From assembly GCA_964007475.1 (NCBI GenBank), contig OZ023273.1, forward strand, positions 25,097,557 through 25,161,556: a stretch of 64,000 nt of DNA, given 5' to 3'. The notes beneath the pieces were generated by a model that saw nothing but the letters and a program-made list of their open reading frames with translations, made no database searches and was not told where the DNA came from. The DNA is from Hybos culiciformis. Its lineage: Eukaryota; Arthropoda; Insecta; Diptera; Hybotidae. The translations under genes were made by a program, and so were the position numbers. Numbering within the stretch: position 1 is the first letter of the stretch; every line of letters begins with the position of its first letter. Below, one piece after another: positions 51,421 to 63,894 of the stretch.

Positions 51421-52124
51421 CAGCGGCGCGTTACACCGTAGGCAAAGTAGGCAATTGCCTAGGGCACCATGATTTGGGGGCACCAAAATACTAAATAATT
51501 TTTTTACATGTAATACTTTAAACTAATTTTCATTTGTCTGCTACCTTTAACTCTTTTAAAACAGAAAAATCTTAGATTGTGACAAGTCACATAAGATTAT
51601 TTTGTATATTCAAATTTTAGTATGTATTGAAAGGGAGCACAAGAAAAATTAATTTTGTTGATTTATTGATGAATTTGTGGAGCATAAAGTGAGAAAAGTA
51701 TCGTTGTGACTGGGAATAATTTAGGACCGGGAAATCAAAATTTTTATTTATATAGAAAAATTTTCTACGCTTAAAAAAAAGTTAACAGGCCGGGTTAAAA
51801 GAAACATTCAAATTTCAGATAACGGATTTTGGCACTGCCCATCGGCAAACTCCGCTAGCTTGGTGGGCCACTCCAGCTCTAAGTGTATAATTGAATTTTT
51901 TTATTCATTTTTAATTATTTAATTATTTTATTTTAATTTTTTTCAATTCTTTTTCTATTCATTATTTATAATTTGGTTACATAAATCAATAAAGAAATAT
52001 ATGTACATATATGAATTAAAGAAAGCATTCCTTATTATATTAAAATTGTTTATTAATTCATGTAAATTTTGATGTAGAAAAATTTTAATTGCCTAGGGCA
52101 CCATAATGTCATAACGCGCCTCTG
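51421..52124. mobile_element. hAT-type MITE (704 bp) with 8-bp target duplication
   Basis: Ends are CAGCGGCGCGTTA and TAACGCGCCTCTG, flanked by CGTAGAAC at 51413-51420 and 52125-52132. The word AATTGCCTAGGGCACCAT occurs near both ends, but in the same orientation. No transposase frame is visible. Confidence 0.9.
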
Positions 52125-52599
52125 CGTAGAACCTAAGTATTTTGGTTAATTTTCTGTTGTTTTTCATTAAGGGAGAAAACAGAAAGGTCTTTCGAAAGTA
52201 GAAGGAATTTTTATAGATTGTGAATTTCTGAAACAGGGCCTTATATATGAAAATCTTTTATTCATTTAAATTTAAAATTTATTAAAATAAAACCAATAAA
52301 TAAATCACTTTTAAGAATAAAGTTCTATAGAATTTGATATTTTTCAGTTATTTCTTTTCAAAAAATTATTATTTCCTTATGGTTATTTGTTTTTTTATTT
52401 TCTTGTAGTTTAAATTCAAAATAAAAAGTTTTAAGTTTTCAGTTTTTTGAATTTAAAAGTTTAAACAAGTTAATTTTTCTTTTCGCGCCTCATGCACAAC
52501 CATATGCACAACGTTTTCATATTGTCTCTTTCTCTCATTCTATATTCTCTTTTGATTATTTATTTCTTCCCACTGTCAATTTATCTAATGTCAAAATTT

Positions 52600-53034
52600 T
52601 TTTAATACTGCGGACTCGGTTCTGAAGTTGACGACAAGTCGTTGAAATTTTTTTCTTTGCTGCTGCTGCTGAATTTTTGTTCGGGAGAAAGTTAAGAAAT
52701 TATTTTATTGTTTTTTTTTTTAATTAATTAAATAATTAAATAAAAACATAAAATTTATTTAATTTAATTGTTCTGTTAATTTTAATAAATAAAATATTTA
52801 AATTATGTGAAAATGAATTTTAAAATTATTTGGTAATAATTGAATCCAAAGAGAAAAAAAAAACAAAACTAAGAAAAAAATTTTCTTTTTAAGAAAAATG
52901 ATGAAAATGTATGTGAAAAGAAAAGATTTTAATTTAAATTTATTTTAAAGAAAATATAGGCATAAAGTTAAAAAAGCCTTTTGATTGATTTAATCAAAAT
53001 ATTTTATATTCTTGGATTAAAAAATAAAATAAAG
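52600..53034 (+). other. Candidate non-coding first exon of the gene at 60 kb
   Basis: A patch of balanced composition (52605-52700, including CGGACTCGGTTCTGAAGTTG and a CTGCTGCTGCTG run) resembles an insect transcription start and 5' leader. It is followed by an A/T-rich stretch ending AAAG|GTAAGC, a strong donor at 53035. The next plausible plus-strand acceptor with a coding exon is at 60029. The linkage is inference, and the start coordinate is approximate. Confidence 0.35.
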
Positions 53035-53272
53035 GTAAGCATTTAGATTTAGTAAAAATAATTCAATTTTTTTTTTTTTTTTGATAATAAAAAAATATAA
53101 AAATAACAAAAAAGTGTTCCACTTTAATGATTTTTCAAGCTTTTTTTTTTTTTGTACTAACTGCTGTTGCTGTATGGAGGAAAAGATGAAAAAGCTGCGA
53201 ACAAACCAATAGTTTGCCAACAAAAAAAAAAACGAATTCTATAATAAATTAATTTTTTTAAAAATAAACCTA

Positions 53273-53483
53273 GATGCCTAGGTTGTATTTATGGGAAAGA
53301 AAGGCTGATGCCTAGGTTGTATATATATGGGAAAGAAAGGCTGGCTAAAATGCAGTTTACGAGTAGGTTGGCTGAAACTTTGTGATGGGCTAGAGGCGGT
53401 GTCCAAACCACCGAATCCAAAAACATTTTTAGGAGAAAGGGCCCGTTATGGAGATATGGCCGCTCAAAGTCCTAAAATAGGTA
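53273..53483 (+). other. GC-richer island with a tandem duplication, unidentified
   Basis: Two tandem units of 34 and 36 bp (GATGCCTAGGTTGTAT... ending GAAAGAAAGGCT) lead into about 140 bp of unusually balanced sequence including GGGCCCGTTATGGAGATATG. One frame is open (MGKKGWLKCSLRVGW...), but I find no match in memory and no clear splice context beyond a possible donor near 53480. Could be part of a retroelement leader or a lineage-specific exon. Confidence 0.35.
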
Positions 53484-54369
53484 GGTCACTTTATCTACCT
53501 ATTGAAGTAGGACTGTTTCTTTAAAAAAAACTTTACTTCATAATTTCAATTACAAATTTTCTGTACTTGCATATACCTACCTAAATAAAAAATAGTTGAA
53601 TTATGGTGAACTTGGTTTGTTAGTTTGTTAGCTAACTAGATAAATCTGAGGATAAATCATAAAGTTTTGTTAATTTATTTCAAAATTGGGTGTTTGTTTA
53701 ATTTATACATTTTTTTAAAGCAGATGAAATTGTGAGAATACTTTTCATTATTTACAATATTTTGTTTTAGTAGATATGTATATACATAAATTATACCGCA
53801 AACATAAAAACATTTGTGACACAAACATTAATAAATTTCAAACTCTTAATTCATTTTAAATATTTTTCATATGTAAGTATCATACTAAAAACATTTTTTA
53901 TGCATTGTCAATTTGTCATCATCTGGATGCTATATATATTATTAATTCTTCATAAGAACTTAATAACGATGATATTATGTTTCTTAAAATTTATTATTTT
54001 AAAAAGTAGGTATACTTATTCCCTGTATTCCATTTTATAATCGAGCACACTATAATATGTAAAATACTCAATAAGCAGTACCATTAAGTATCTATCCCAT
54101 TGTGTTCTATCTAATATTAGTTCAAAATTTTCGTACCTATAGTTTTTGATTTTTTTCATATTTTCAATTTTCTCAATAACTTTTCTCATAAAACCGCCCA
54201 CTCTAGGATCTCTAAAAGCCTATACAGTGGATGTGGGAAAATAAGAGCTTGAGCCTGTTAGCAGCAGGGGTTTAGCCGGTCCAATCGCTTTAAAATTTTC
54301 ATACATTTTTCAGTTAAATTTCTAAAAGTAAAAATAAAAAATGTTACCTAATAATAATAAAAAAAAAAC

Positions 54370-54499
54370 ATTAGCAACTGTCGGCTAATTTTGAGTATTC
54401 TGTAAATTGGAACAGAAACTCCGTCTGGGTTTTGTAAAAAAGGAAACTAATTTCTATTCCACTTTTTTGAACACTCGAAATTAGCCGACAGTTGCTAAT
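54370..54499. repeat. 130-bp inverted-repeat element (MITE-like)
   Basis: A 31-bp left arm starting ATTAGCAACTGTCGGCTAAT and the right arm 54469-54499 are reverse complements with two mismatches, around a loop of about 68 bp. It looks like a miniature TIR element; class unknown. Confidence 0.75.
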
Positions 54500-57400
54500 T
54501 TTTTGCAATTATCACAATTTTTTTTTTTGTGTTCTTCTTTTACATTATGAGTGTTTAATATTAATCTTGGTCAATTATTAAACGGACATCAGAAATCTCT
54601 CTACGCATAAATCAAATAAATTAATAAATGTTACGATTCCATGATCAAAATCAACTCAATGAAAACCCAACTCTGTTTCAACCTGATAATGAAAACGTAG
54701 CAATATTCTATAATTCTAAATAAGTATTAGTACCTGCTTAGTTAGCATTTATTACTAAGTGAGTAAACTGTCTTCAGTTTTTTTTTCCTATTAAAAAATA
54801 AATTCAAAAATTGATAAAACTAAAATTTATCAACTTGAAAGTAAGAAAAATTACTCAGAAATTTATCTTTATAATATTTATAAAATTATTATGCTCTGGA
54901 ATGTTAATTTAATTTCTTTTTTTTATTTTATTTTAGGTGTATTATACCATAGAGGAAGAATAATATAGAGTAGAGAGTTATTTTCATATATAAAATTTGT
55001 ATACACATTTTTGTTTAAATTGCTCCGATCTATTGCCTGTAATATTAGTGATTTTTTTCTATTTATATTTTATTCACTAATGCAATCAATATCTTGGATC
55101 CAATTTAAACAAAATTTTGTATATACTTATATGAACATAACTCTCTACATGATTCTTTCTTTATGATTATTCGTAGACGTTCTTCGTTTTCTACAAATCT
55201 TTAAAAAAAATTTAAGCATATAATTATTATTTATTTATGAATTTATGATTATTGTTGTGAGTAAAAAAAGCATGGAAATTATATTCTGGACAAAAAAAAA
55301 TAAGAAAAAAAAATGTAGAATACAAAAAAAAAAAAAAGAATTAGCGAAATAGAATTTTCTTGTGTGCTTAATTCCCTTTTTTCTGGGTTAATAATTTAAG
55401 TATGAAAGAAGAAAAAAACATAATGATGAAATTGCCTAGAAAAATATTATAAAAAAGAAGTAAAGAATAATTTTTAATAATATTTTTATTCTGTTTTTTT
55501 CTTAGGTACGTAAGTATATACCTATTCATACGAAATGTACATGGGAAACATAAATCTCGAATAATGCAGAATTTAAATTATAAAATTCTATCAAACAATC
55601 AAAATAATAAACAAAAATTGTATAAAATTATAGATTTTTTTTTTTTATTTTAAATATATAAGATATTTACAAATTTTACTACAAAACTTATGTATGTACC
55701 TAGGTACATACTTATTTACTATATAATATATATTGTGTGATGAACAATTCTTGCCAAATAATTTATATGTTGCAATTTAAAAACAATTTGAAAGTCGTTT
55801 GTTGATTTAACTTTGTTTGGCTATGCAAGACATTTTGAGAGTAAGAATTGCTTTTAAAATTTCTTCTACAAAATCAATTTCAACTTTCGTAAAACTCGTA
55901 ATTAAGTAATTGGGTGTTGAACTAAATGAATGGTAATTTTATGTTTTTTTTTTTGTATCATCTTCTAGCTGATAGTAACAAGAAAATAATTTTATATTTT
56001 TCCCCATCTCTCTCAACATTCCATTATTTTATTGCAAGAGACAATAAAAAACTTTTTTTCTTAATTTAAATAGAATAAATTCATTACCATCGAAATTATA
56101 CACTATTAAAGTGTGTATTTCAGATTTTTTCTTTTATATAAAAACGTATAAAAATAAAAATATATTTAATTGCATATTATATATGTATCTATCAAATGAA
56201 AGAATTATACTTAATAATTTTTGTATAAATTGTCTTTAATTTATGAAAAGGCAAATGCTTTACTTTCGGACTCACGATCGAATACATTTTTATTATTATT
56301 TTTTTGTTTTCATTATAATATGTTTATATTATGTACATTTATGTATTGTAAATAATTTTTGTTTAAAAGTTTTCTTCAAAAGAATACATATTTGTAATAA
56401 GAAATTTTTTTTTATGTTTTTCGTTTTCGTTCTCTTATGCCGATGATGTAATAATAGTAGTCGGATAACATAAGTTAACAAATTTTTAATTTGTCTGTCA
56501 CTTCACTTTATTATTGTTTTGTATCATAATTAAGTAAATAATATTATAGTAATTTAGAAAAGTTTATACACAATCTATCTTATATTAAAAAAAAATTACA
56601 TTAAAAGTATAACAAATAAAAGTGAATGTATTAAATATAAGTAATATTCATATCATAACTATATATAATAGATTCGACTTTTTTCTCAAATTTTGATACA
56701 ATACAATGTACAATTTTTAGGTAATTGTTCTATCTTAGACAGATAGGTTAATTTAAATTTTTAACAATCGATGGTAAAAATCTAATTCAAAAATTATTTA
56801 CTCTATCGAATCTAGAATAAAATTGTAAGAATTTTACTATTGATCGTAATTCATAATAACCTTTCAAAACTCCGTTTGCGTTTGTTACAGAAAAACTTTA
56901 TGTATTTTGATTTGAAAATTAATAATTTATTTTCTGAAACTTAGGATTCAAATGGCATAAAATTAAATAATATCTACAAACTACAACATCTCAATAAACA
57001 TGTTGACCATTTAAAAAAAAAAATACAAGCAGAAAAAAATTATATATGCTTAAGGAAAAAAATGAAATAAGCCCCCTTAAGTACTTAATTTTCGAATAAG
57101 TAAGTAACAACTTATTTAATTTCTGTTTTCATCTTATAAATATTTCTTTTAATACCTACTTTTTGGCTGTACAAAGTTGCGTTTTGGTCAATTTGAAAAC
57201 TAAATACCTAAATTTAAACCTATTCTAAACAAGCAGATATTGTGTATTTCTAAATACATTTTATTATGTATTATATTGTATTATTATTTATTTATTTATT
57301 TACATATACATATTATAATAATTTATCAAATTGTAAGGACAATAGTAAATATTTAAAATATGAGTTTATAAATAGCTAATGCTGGTATAAAAAACAACAT

Positions 57401-60029
57401 GTTTAAGCATTTATTATTGGTTTCTTGCACAACAAGGTTCAAATCGTCGGGCTGCTTCTCTTATTGTTTGTTTTTCGTTTGAACTCCTTGATGGTTTTAG
57501 ACAACTGGATTTTATTACATTTGTATATTATATATGATTTATAATATTTAACTAAAATAAATTATTCTCAACAGTCACCAAATATTTTTAACATAAACGT
57601 TGATTAAATAATGCGAAATTAAGATTATTTTTTTATGCTCATTTCCTCATTACTTTTGTTTACTTTAATTTGGACACTTAAGTATTATTATACATACATT
57701 ATGTACTTATAAAGATATTAAAATAAATCAGAGGTTAGTTTTGTGAAATTCCGCAATAGTTTTTTGTCGCATTTTTCATGGCCGTTTGTTTTCTGTAAAA
57801 TAAAGCAAAAAAAAACTATAGAAAACAGAAAAATATTTTAAAATTTCACAGTAAGGTCTCTTAAATATTTTAACATATATAGATAAAATTAATATCTTGT
57901 ATTTCTGTAAATTTGATTTAAATATAAAGAATAATAACAGAAAATCGATTTTTACGGTACCTTTTATTCAAAATAGGTAAATTAGCTGTGATCAAAGCAT
58001 GATCAAGCCAGTAACCACTTCAGTACTTTTCTTTTATTTCTTTTTCTGATATCATTTTAACAATCATTCCACGAGGAAAGAATATGTTAATTCAATGTAA
58101 GTAAAATTTGAGAAGATAATTTAAGACTGTAAATCATTCAAAATATACAGCAATTGTTATCTATGTTATTTTGGCCAATAACACATTGCAGATGTTATGC
58201 ACATAAAAAGTTTATTTGACCGAATAAAAAAAAAATATTGAAATAAAATTTCATAAAAAAAGTTAAGGATAAATAAAACATGATATATAACATGTGCTCC
58301 AAACAAAAAAAAAATTAGTTGGAAATTAATAAAACTGATACTTAAAATGCATAATTCATATTTAAATAGTAAGTACTTAAGTAAGAATTTCAAAATTCTA
58401 AATTTAATACTACTTACCAATTTTATGTCAATCATTTTAATCATATTTTTTACTTAATATAATATGTAAATTATATTTTATGAATTCTAGAAGTGTAATT
58501 ATATAAAAATACAAGTTACATCCATTGATGAAGATAGTGAACAGATTATCAGTTTCAAACAACTTTTTTTTTTGTATTTTTAAGTTGTTAGCAAAACAAA
58601 ATAAAATACATGGAAAGTATTTTATTTCCTAAACCTTCAAATAAAAATACAAAAAAAAGCTGAGCAATCGATGTTTTAAACTGAAAAATTTTTTGGTATT
58701 CTTAACCAATGGTATGTCCAAAAAGAAAATTTTATACTGTATGTAAAAATATAAATAACTTCATTCAATAAAAAAAAAGATTAGCCAAAGGGTCTTAAAA
58801 CATAAAAAAAGAAAATTTGTGCTTGGTTTCACAAATTGAAAGTTAAAGAAACATTTTGTTATATATTCTTGTAATGTTGAACTGTGAAATTTTGTGATTC
58901 TATTTGTTAAGAGAAAAATAATTTTATAGCTGGGGTGTTCAAATTTTTCAATTTTGGTTCTTATATCTGAACGGTTTAGCTAAAACTAAAATTTTCTAGT
59001 TTTAATTTTAGGTTTAAACATGATATAATAGTCAAACGTTATTACAGTCAAATGTGTACTTCCCTACAACTCATCGGATGGATGAAAAAGTTGTGTTTAG
59101 TGCTTGTTCTATTTCTTACCACTGTAGACGTTAAATAAATTTAATTATAGATACTCACTTAACTTAAAATCGAGATCATCCTAGAAATATCATTAGAAAT
59201 ATCATGAGACAATAAATAGTACAAAAAAAAGATGGTCTTAATCTTAAAAGATAATAAATAATTAGGTCGAAAATCTGAACAGGGACATTAATAGGTACAT
59301 GTATTTCGTTAAAAAAAGAAAACTTTTATAAAACATTTTTTTGTTTATAATTAATAATTTTTATTAATTTTTTTAAACTGTTGTTAATAAACCATTTAAA
59401 AAATAGAAAACGTTTCTTCATATTTAGAAAATTGCACAAAAAATACATAATTTCTAATTTTATCTTTAAATAAATCCGGACACGTGTCGGAAGAATGTTT
59501 TAATTTTTAATGTTGTTTATTAAATTGAAATAACATAAAATATTCAAGCGGCAATTACCACATATGTACATAAAATAAAAATATTTAATTGAAAATTTTA
59601 AAAATTTATATTAAACTACTTAACATATAAAATATAACTTTGTTTGTTTTAACTTTTAATTTTAAAATATCATAGAAAAAAGAACAAAATTATTTTAAAT
59701 TAATTTAAGGTTTGCAAAATTACTTCGTCATGAAGAAATAAAAATTTGATAAAATAAAATTTAAGCTTAAATAATGGTTATGAAATGAATTGTTAATGAT
59801 ACAACTGATAAGTAATCAATTGAAGTTTTGGACGATTTTATATGACATTGACTTAAGACTTGATTACTATGGAGATTCTAGCCATTCTAATTCAACAACA
59901 AATTTATTTGCCGACCGACCAACAATCTGTCGGTGGGTCGAAAATAAATGTGAACAAAATTTCAACACACACAATTTGAATTTGTATTTAAAAATTATTA
60001 ATGTTTTTTCTATTTATTTTTATTTTTAG
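54500..60029. other. AT-rich spacer or intron without visible coding sequence
   Basis: No exon with protein-like composition was found on either strand. It contains a diverged TTAA-type repeat (57730-57864) and many homopolymer and AT tracts. If the first-exon proposal is right, this is the first intron of the gene at 60 kb. Confidence 0.5.
57730..57864. repeat. Short relative of the TTAA-flanked element
   Basis: Shares with 21132-21671 the words TTTTTGTCGCATTTTTCA and GAAAACAGAAA and the terminal TGTGAAATT/AATTTCACA arrangement, but the middle is deleted. The right end reads GGTCTC followed by TTAA. Confidence 0.6.
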
Positions 60030-60425
60030 TTATGAAAATCAAAAAACATCTGTGAATTGCTTACAAGGAGCTAAAAAGTAAAATGATTATGGATGACGTA
60101 TAATATATTTGAATGCATAAGTTTCCAATACAAAAAATATATTTTGATTCGAAAACGCTTAAAATGCATCCAACATTAAATAGTAGTGGAAATAATCAAA
60201 ATGAAACTCAAAATGGAAATGGAAATGAGAGAGCAATGTTGCCATTAGAAAATAGTTCATCAGCATCGTATCTATTACGTCCACAATCATTGATTGCGCC
60301 TGAAAAAGAACCGGTTAATTTTACAATTAATATCTTAGGCGCACCTCCAGAAGCAGTACAACTTGTTGAACATATCAAATCAGTAGCTGAACAATTTTTA
60401 TATCATTGGAAAACTTTTCCAATTG
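60030..60425 (+). CDS. First coding exon of an unrecognised gene, 3'-incomplete
   Basis: Acceptor TTTTTAG at 60029 and donor ATTG|GTAATT after 60425. Two in-frame starts exist, at 60113 and 60164. I favour 60164 (AAAATG context), where the protein becomes low-complexity Asn/Ser/Gly-rich (NSSGNNQNETQNGNGN), then turns into an ordered segment FTINILGAPPEAVQLVEH followed by IKSVAEQFLYHWKTFPI. The exon ends in codon phase 1. I searched to 62 kb and saw no in-phase continuation, so the next exon is probably outside the window. I do not recognise the family. The ordered end looks like the start of a conserved domain. The gene probably encloses the minus-strand RRM gene in its next intron. Confidence 0.6.
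60032..60104 (+). promoter_or_regulatory. Two upstream open reading frames
   Basis: Before the main start there are ATG at 60032 (7 codons then TGA) and ATG at 60084 (MIMDDV then TAA). Both are closed before the main frame opens. uORFs like these commonly lower translation of the main frame; any effect here is inference. Confidence 0.45.
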
Positions 60426-62077
60426 GTAATTTAATTTAATAATACCTATTTAATTATTTTAACATTTTATAACTTCTTATAATTCTACTTTATATAAATT
60501 TTAGAGTTTAGCCTATTTAAATTTTTTTCCTCTTAGGCATTTAAATTTACGTAAATTCGAAATGCTAAAATTATCTACATCCATTGGTTTTCGAATGATA
60601 TTATTGGAAAAATTGTAAGATACCCTAAAAATGTAGTTTTGGAAATTTTTTTTTTATCTCAAAAATAAACAAAAAAAAAATTATAAAAAAGTTGTATCAA
60701 TGTTCCATTTAAATGAGAAAAATAAAAACTTAGAAAGACTAAATAAAAAAAACTAATTATGAACTTCCAAAGATATTAAAATCAGCTCTACATAAAAGAT
60801 TAACAAAAAATTTATCAAATCTTAAAATTTTATATTAAAAATTAAATAATTTGTAATTAGGAAACAAAGGGTTAAAGATCAAGTAGTCCTCGAACATATT
60901 ATAACAATTATAAACATTTTTATATAAAATTTAGAATTTTTTTTTGTCAGACATGGTTTTTTTAGTTTCATTACGTAGTAGATACATGATACATGAAGAA
61001 TTTTGAAAATATCACCATAATTATTGTTAAAACCATTTTGTTTATTTTAATAGTCTAAAAACGTAACGCCGTTCCAAAATAAAAAACTTTTTATTAAATT
61101 AAAATAAAATTTTAACTTTTAGGATTTCCATTTTTCGTTGGAGTTTGTAGCACATTTTTTTTAAACTATGAAAAGGGAAATTTTAATGTTTCCATCAATT
61201 TCAATTTGTACCGGGAATGGCTGAAAAAAAGTTTTTTCTTAATTAAAACTAAAAAATCAATGAAAATTATGCGAAAAAAACAATATATTTTATTTTAGAA
61301 GATTCTACAGAATCGACAGTTTAAATGTCAAAATGATTTTATTTTTAAAATCTTGAAATTTATTTTCGCAGAGGTTTCACTTTTTGAGTTCTCTTAATTT
61401 TGGAACAGGCTCTTAGAAGCCTTCTTGATTAATAATAAAATCTAAAAATAAAAAAAAATCTTGTTTCTTGTTTTATATATTTTATATTATTTTTTTATTT
61501 ATTAATGATTACTAACAAATTTTGTATTATTTCTAATTCTTTTTTATTAGCGTTCTTAAAAATAAAAACAAAAGTCAAAATTAAAAAAAAAAAATTTAAA
61601 CAAATTTTATTGCATTTTTAGTTACGAATTTCCGAATGAAATCTCAATGATTTAAAATGGGTTTTAAAGAAAAAATAATATTCAAGGTTGATAAAATATG
61701 TAAAATGGTTAGTTCAACAAAGCTCCTCTGCCCGAAAATTTCTTTGCCAGATTTCACGAATAAATAAAAAAAATCTTCACATTAAGAATACATTTTACAT
61801 ATTTTCTTTTCCCTACATTTTTGTACTTATATTCATACTTTAATGAACAATTTTAGTTTTCTTGAACTAACAATAATTTATAATCAATTTATTATTTGTT
61901 TAAATTATTTATTATAAGATTTATCATAAGATTTTTAGATTTATCAAAAGATTTTAATTTAACGTACCTACAACATTAATAAAAGCTAAAAAAGATTTAA
62001 AAATTAACGATTTTAAAAAAAATTTAAGAAATTTGTGGAGACAAAACTCGATAAATTACTACTGTAAATGTAATTAT
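60426..62077. other. AT-rich stretch without visible gene
   Basis: Lies between the donor of the unrecognised exon and the end of the minus-strand RRM gene. Candidate acceptors near 60500 and 60538 lead to immediate stops in the required phase. Nothing else is recognised. Confidence 0.5.
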
Positions 62078-63521
62078 TTATTTAAAAATATTTTTTTTGT
62101 ATTGTTGTTTAGAACGATCAAACCATGCTACATAAGCATTATTACCAAAGACTTCAATGTTTGATAGCAATTGTCTGCGACTTAAGCAAGCGTGACGATT
62201 ACTCTGATACGTTATTATTATAGCCAATTTGTTGTTACGTTTTATTGCTTGTACATCTTGACATTTAGTTGTAGATTTTAAATGATCAACTAAATTGATA
62301 AAACTTGATTTCTCTTCAAAATAGGGATAAAAATTTCCAATTTCCAATTTCCTGATATTGTAAGACCAATTAACAAAAACATTTGTCTTTTGGTTTCGAA
62401 AATAATAATTCAATCTGAAAATTTTAATTTATGTATGTAGGTACACGACGAAAATAATTTCTTGTGAAGATGTTCTTCACTTACCTCATAATAATATCTG
62501 GTTTCGCTTCTATGAACTGTACATACGCAAAACCGCGGCATTCACCTGAAAATCGAACCATAAATCGGAGATAGTAGATAATTTCAACATTTTGAAGATG
62601 TTGCATTAACATTATTTCATTCCAATCTTGGGGAATATTTCCAATCCAAATCTGTGTATTTAGTAAAAATATATTTGCATTAATTACAAATTATGTAAAA
62701 TCGTACATAGGGAGTAGTAGGTATATAATAATAAATATTTTCTAAACGCGATCAAATTTTCGTCCAGAATAAATTTACTTTGGATTTTTTTATTATTTCC
62801 TATAAACATCTTAAAATTTACTTAGCTATCGATTCTATGAAGTGCGATTAATATTTGTATCTAATTATAATTACTTTTTTAACTTAACGCGATTAAAAAA
62901 GGTTTTAATATTTCTATTTCCAATTAACATAGAATTTAAATGTAGCCACACTGCCTACACATCACTTGAAAAAAAATTAATATGTTAACAGGCGTTGCAG
63001 AAAGTCATTTTAAAATCCAGTTTTGGTACCTACGTATCTAAGTATAAAAAAAAGAAAAGAAGTTTCTAAATCCAAGGTTCCTACCAACCTATGTTTAATT
63101 TTCTTCAAGGAATAGTTTGATAAGAATAAAATAATTCTTTTGGGATTATTAAAAATGATTCAAAAATGCAAAATATAATAATTAGATACAAATTATGAAC
63201 AACACTGTGGTTATAGATACAAATATAAATTTACCAACATATGTAGGTAGATACCTAATTGAATATGAAAAACGCAAATAGGAAGGTTGGTACCTAACTA
63301 AAATTTCAATAAAAAAACCAAATCTGAAAAATTAAATTCTAAAAAATAAATCAAATCTTCATAGATAATATGAATTAGGCAATAATACCTACAGTTTCCA
63401 TAATACTGACCTCCTTTTCCAAATTTCGTTCAGAATTTAATCCTGAACCTTGAATAGGACCAACATGTCGTTGGCCATTTATTTGAAAATTTTGATATAA
63501 AAAACCATTAATAGAAATCAT
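62078..63521 (-). CDS. Short two-RRM protein of the A1CF/RBM46/RBM47/DND1 group
   Basis: Three exons on the minus strand: 63521-63411 (ATG), 62651-62485, 62414-62078, GT-AG and in phase, giving 204 residues. NFQINGQRHVGPIQG at residues 11-25 parallels the 'QVNGQRKYGGPP' leader unique to this group. RRM1 starts IWIGNIPQDW (RNP2) and reaches LRFMVRFSGECRGFAYVQF (RNP1), closest in feel to DND1 and RBM46. A divergent RRM2 ends AIIITYQSNRHACLSRRQLL, then NIEVFGNNAYVAWFD, matching the group's 'EYESHRAAAMARRKL...WGHQIAVDW' block. The protein stops right after RRM2, so RRM3 (A1CF/RBM46/47) or the dsRBD (DND1) is missing. Expected role: 3' UTR binding, possibly germline. The RRM2 RNP motifs are poor. 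Confidence 0.8.
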
Positions 63522-63870
63522 TATTATATTACTTTTCCTTGCACTTTTGAACTTTCGAAATTTTTAAAAAGAACTAAAGATTCTTAGAAAAATATTCTTT
63601 TCCAAGAACAAAAAAGCGAACTTTACAACTAAAAATATATTTATTTAATATAAGTGGTGGTGGGAAAAGTACACTGTGAAAAATTAGCCCGCATTCAAAT
63701 CTAAATTAATAAAATACCATGATACAATTTTCTGTTGCCTATGGCCTATGCCATTCTATAAAATTACCAATAATCTATAAGCAATATTATTTTTCTCTTA
63801 GGCAGGGGCTAAAAAATACGATATATAGAATTATCAGTTTTCTATTTTCTTCAAATAAAACAGTACGTAC

Positions 63871-63894
63871 GTACCTCACAAATGAAGTACAGGG
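63871..63894 (+). repeat. Second copy of a short dispersed repeat
   Basis: GTACCTCACAAATGAAGTA then CAGGG, matching 38226-38250 apart from one base. The flanks diverge quickly. Confidence 0.45.
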
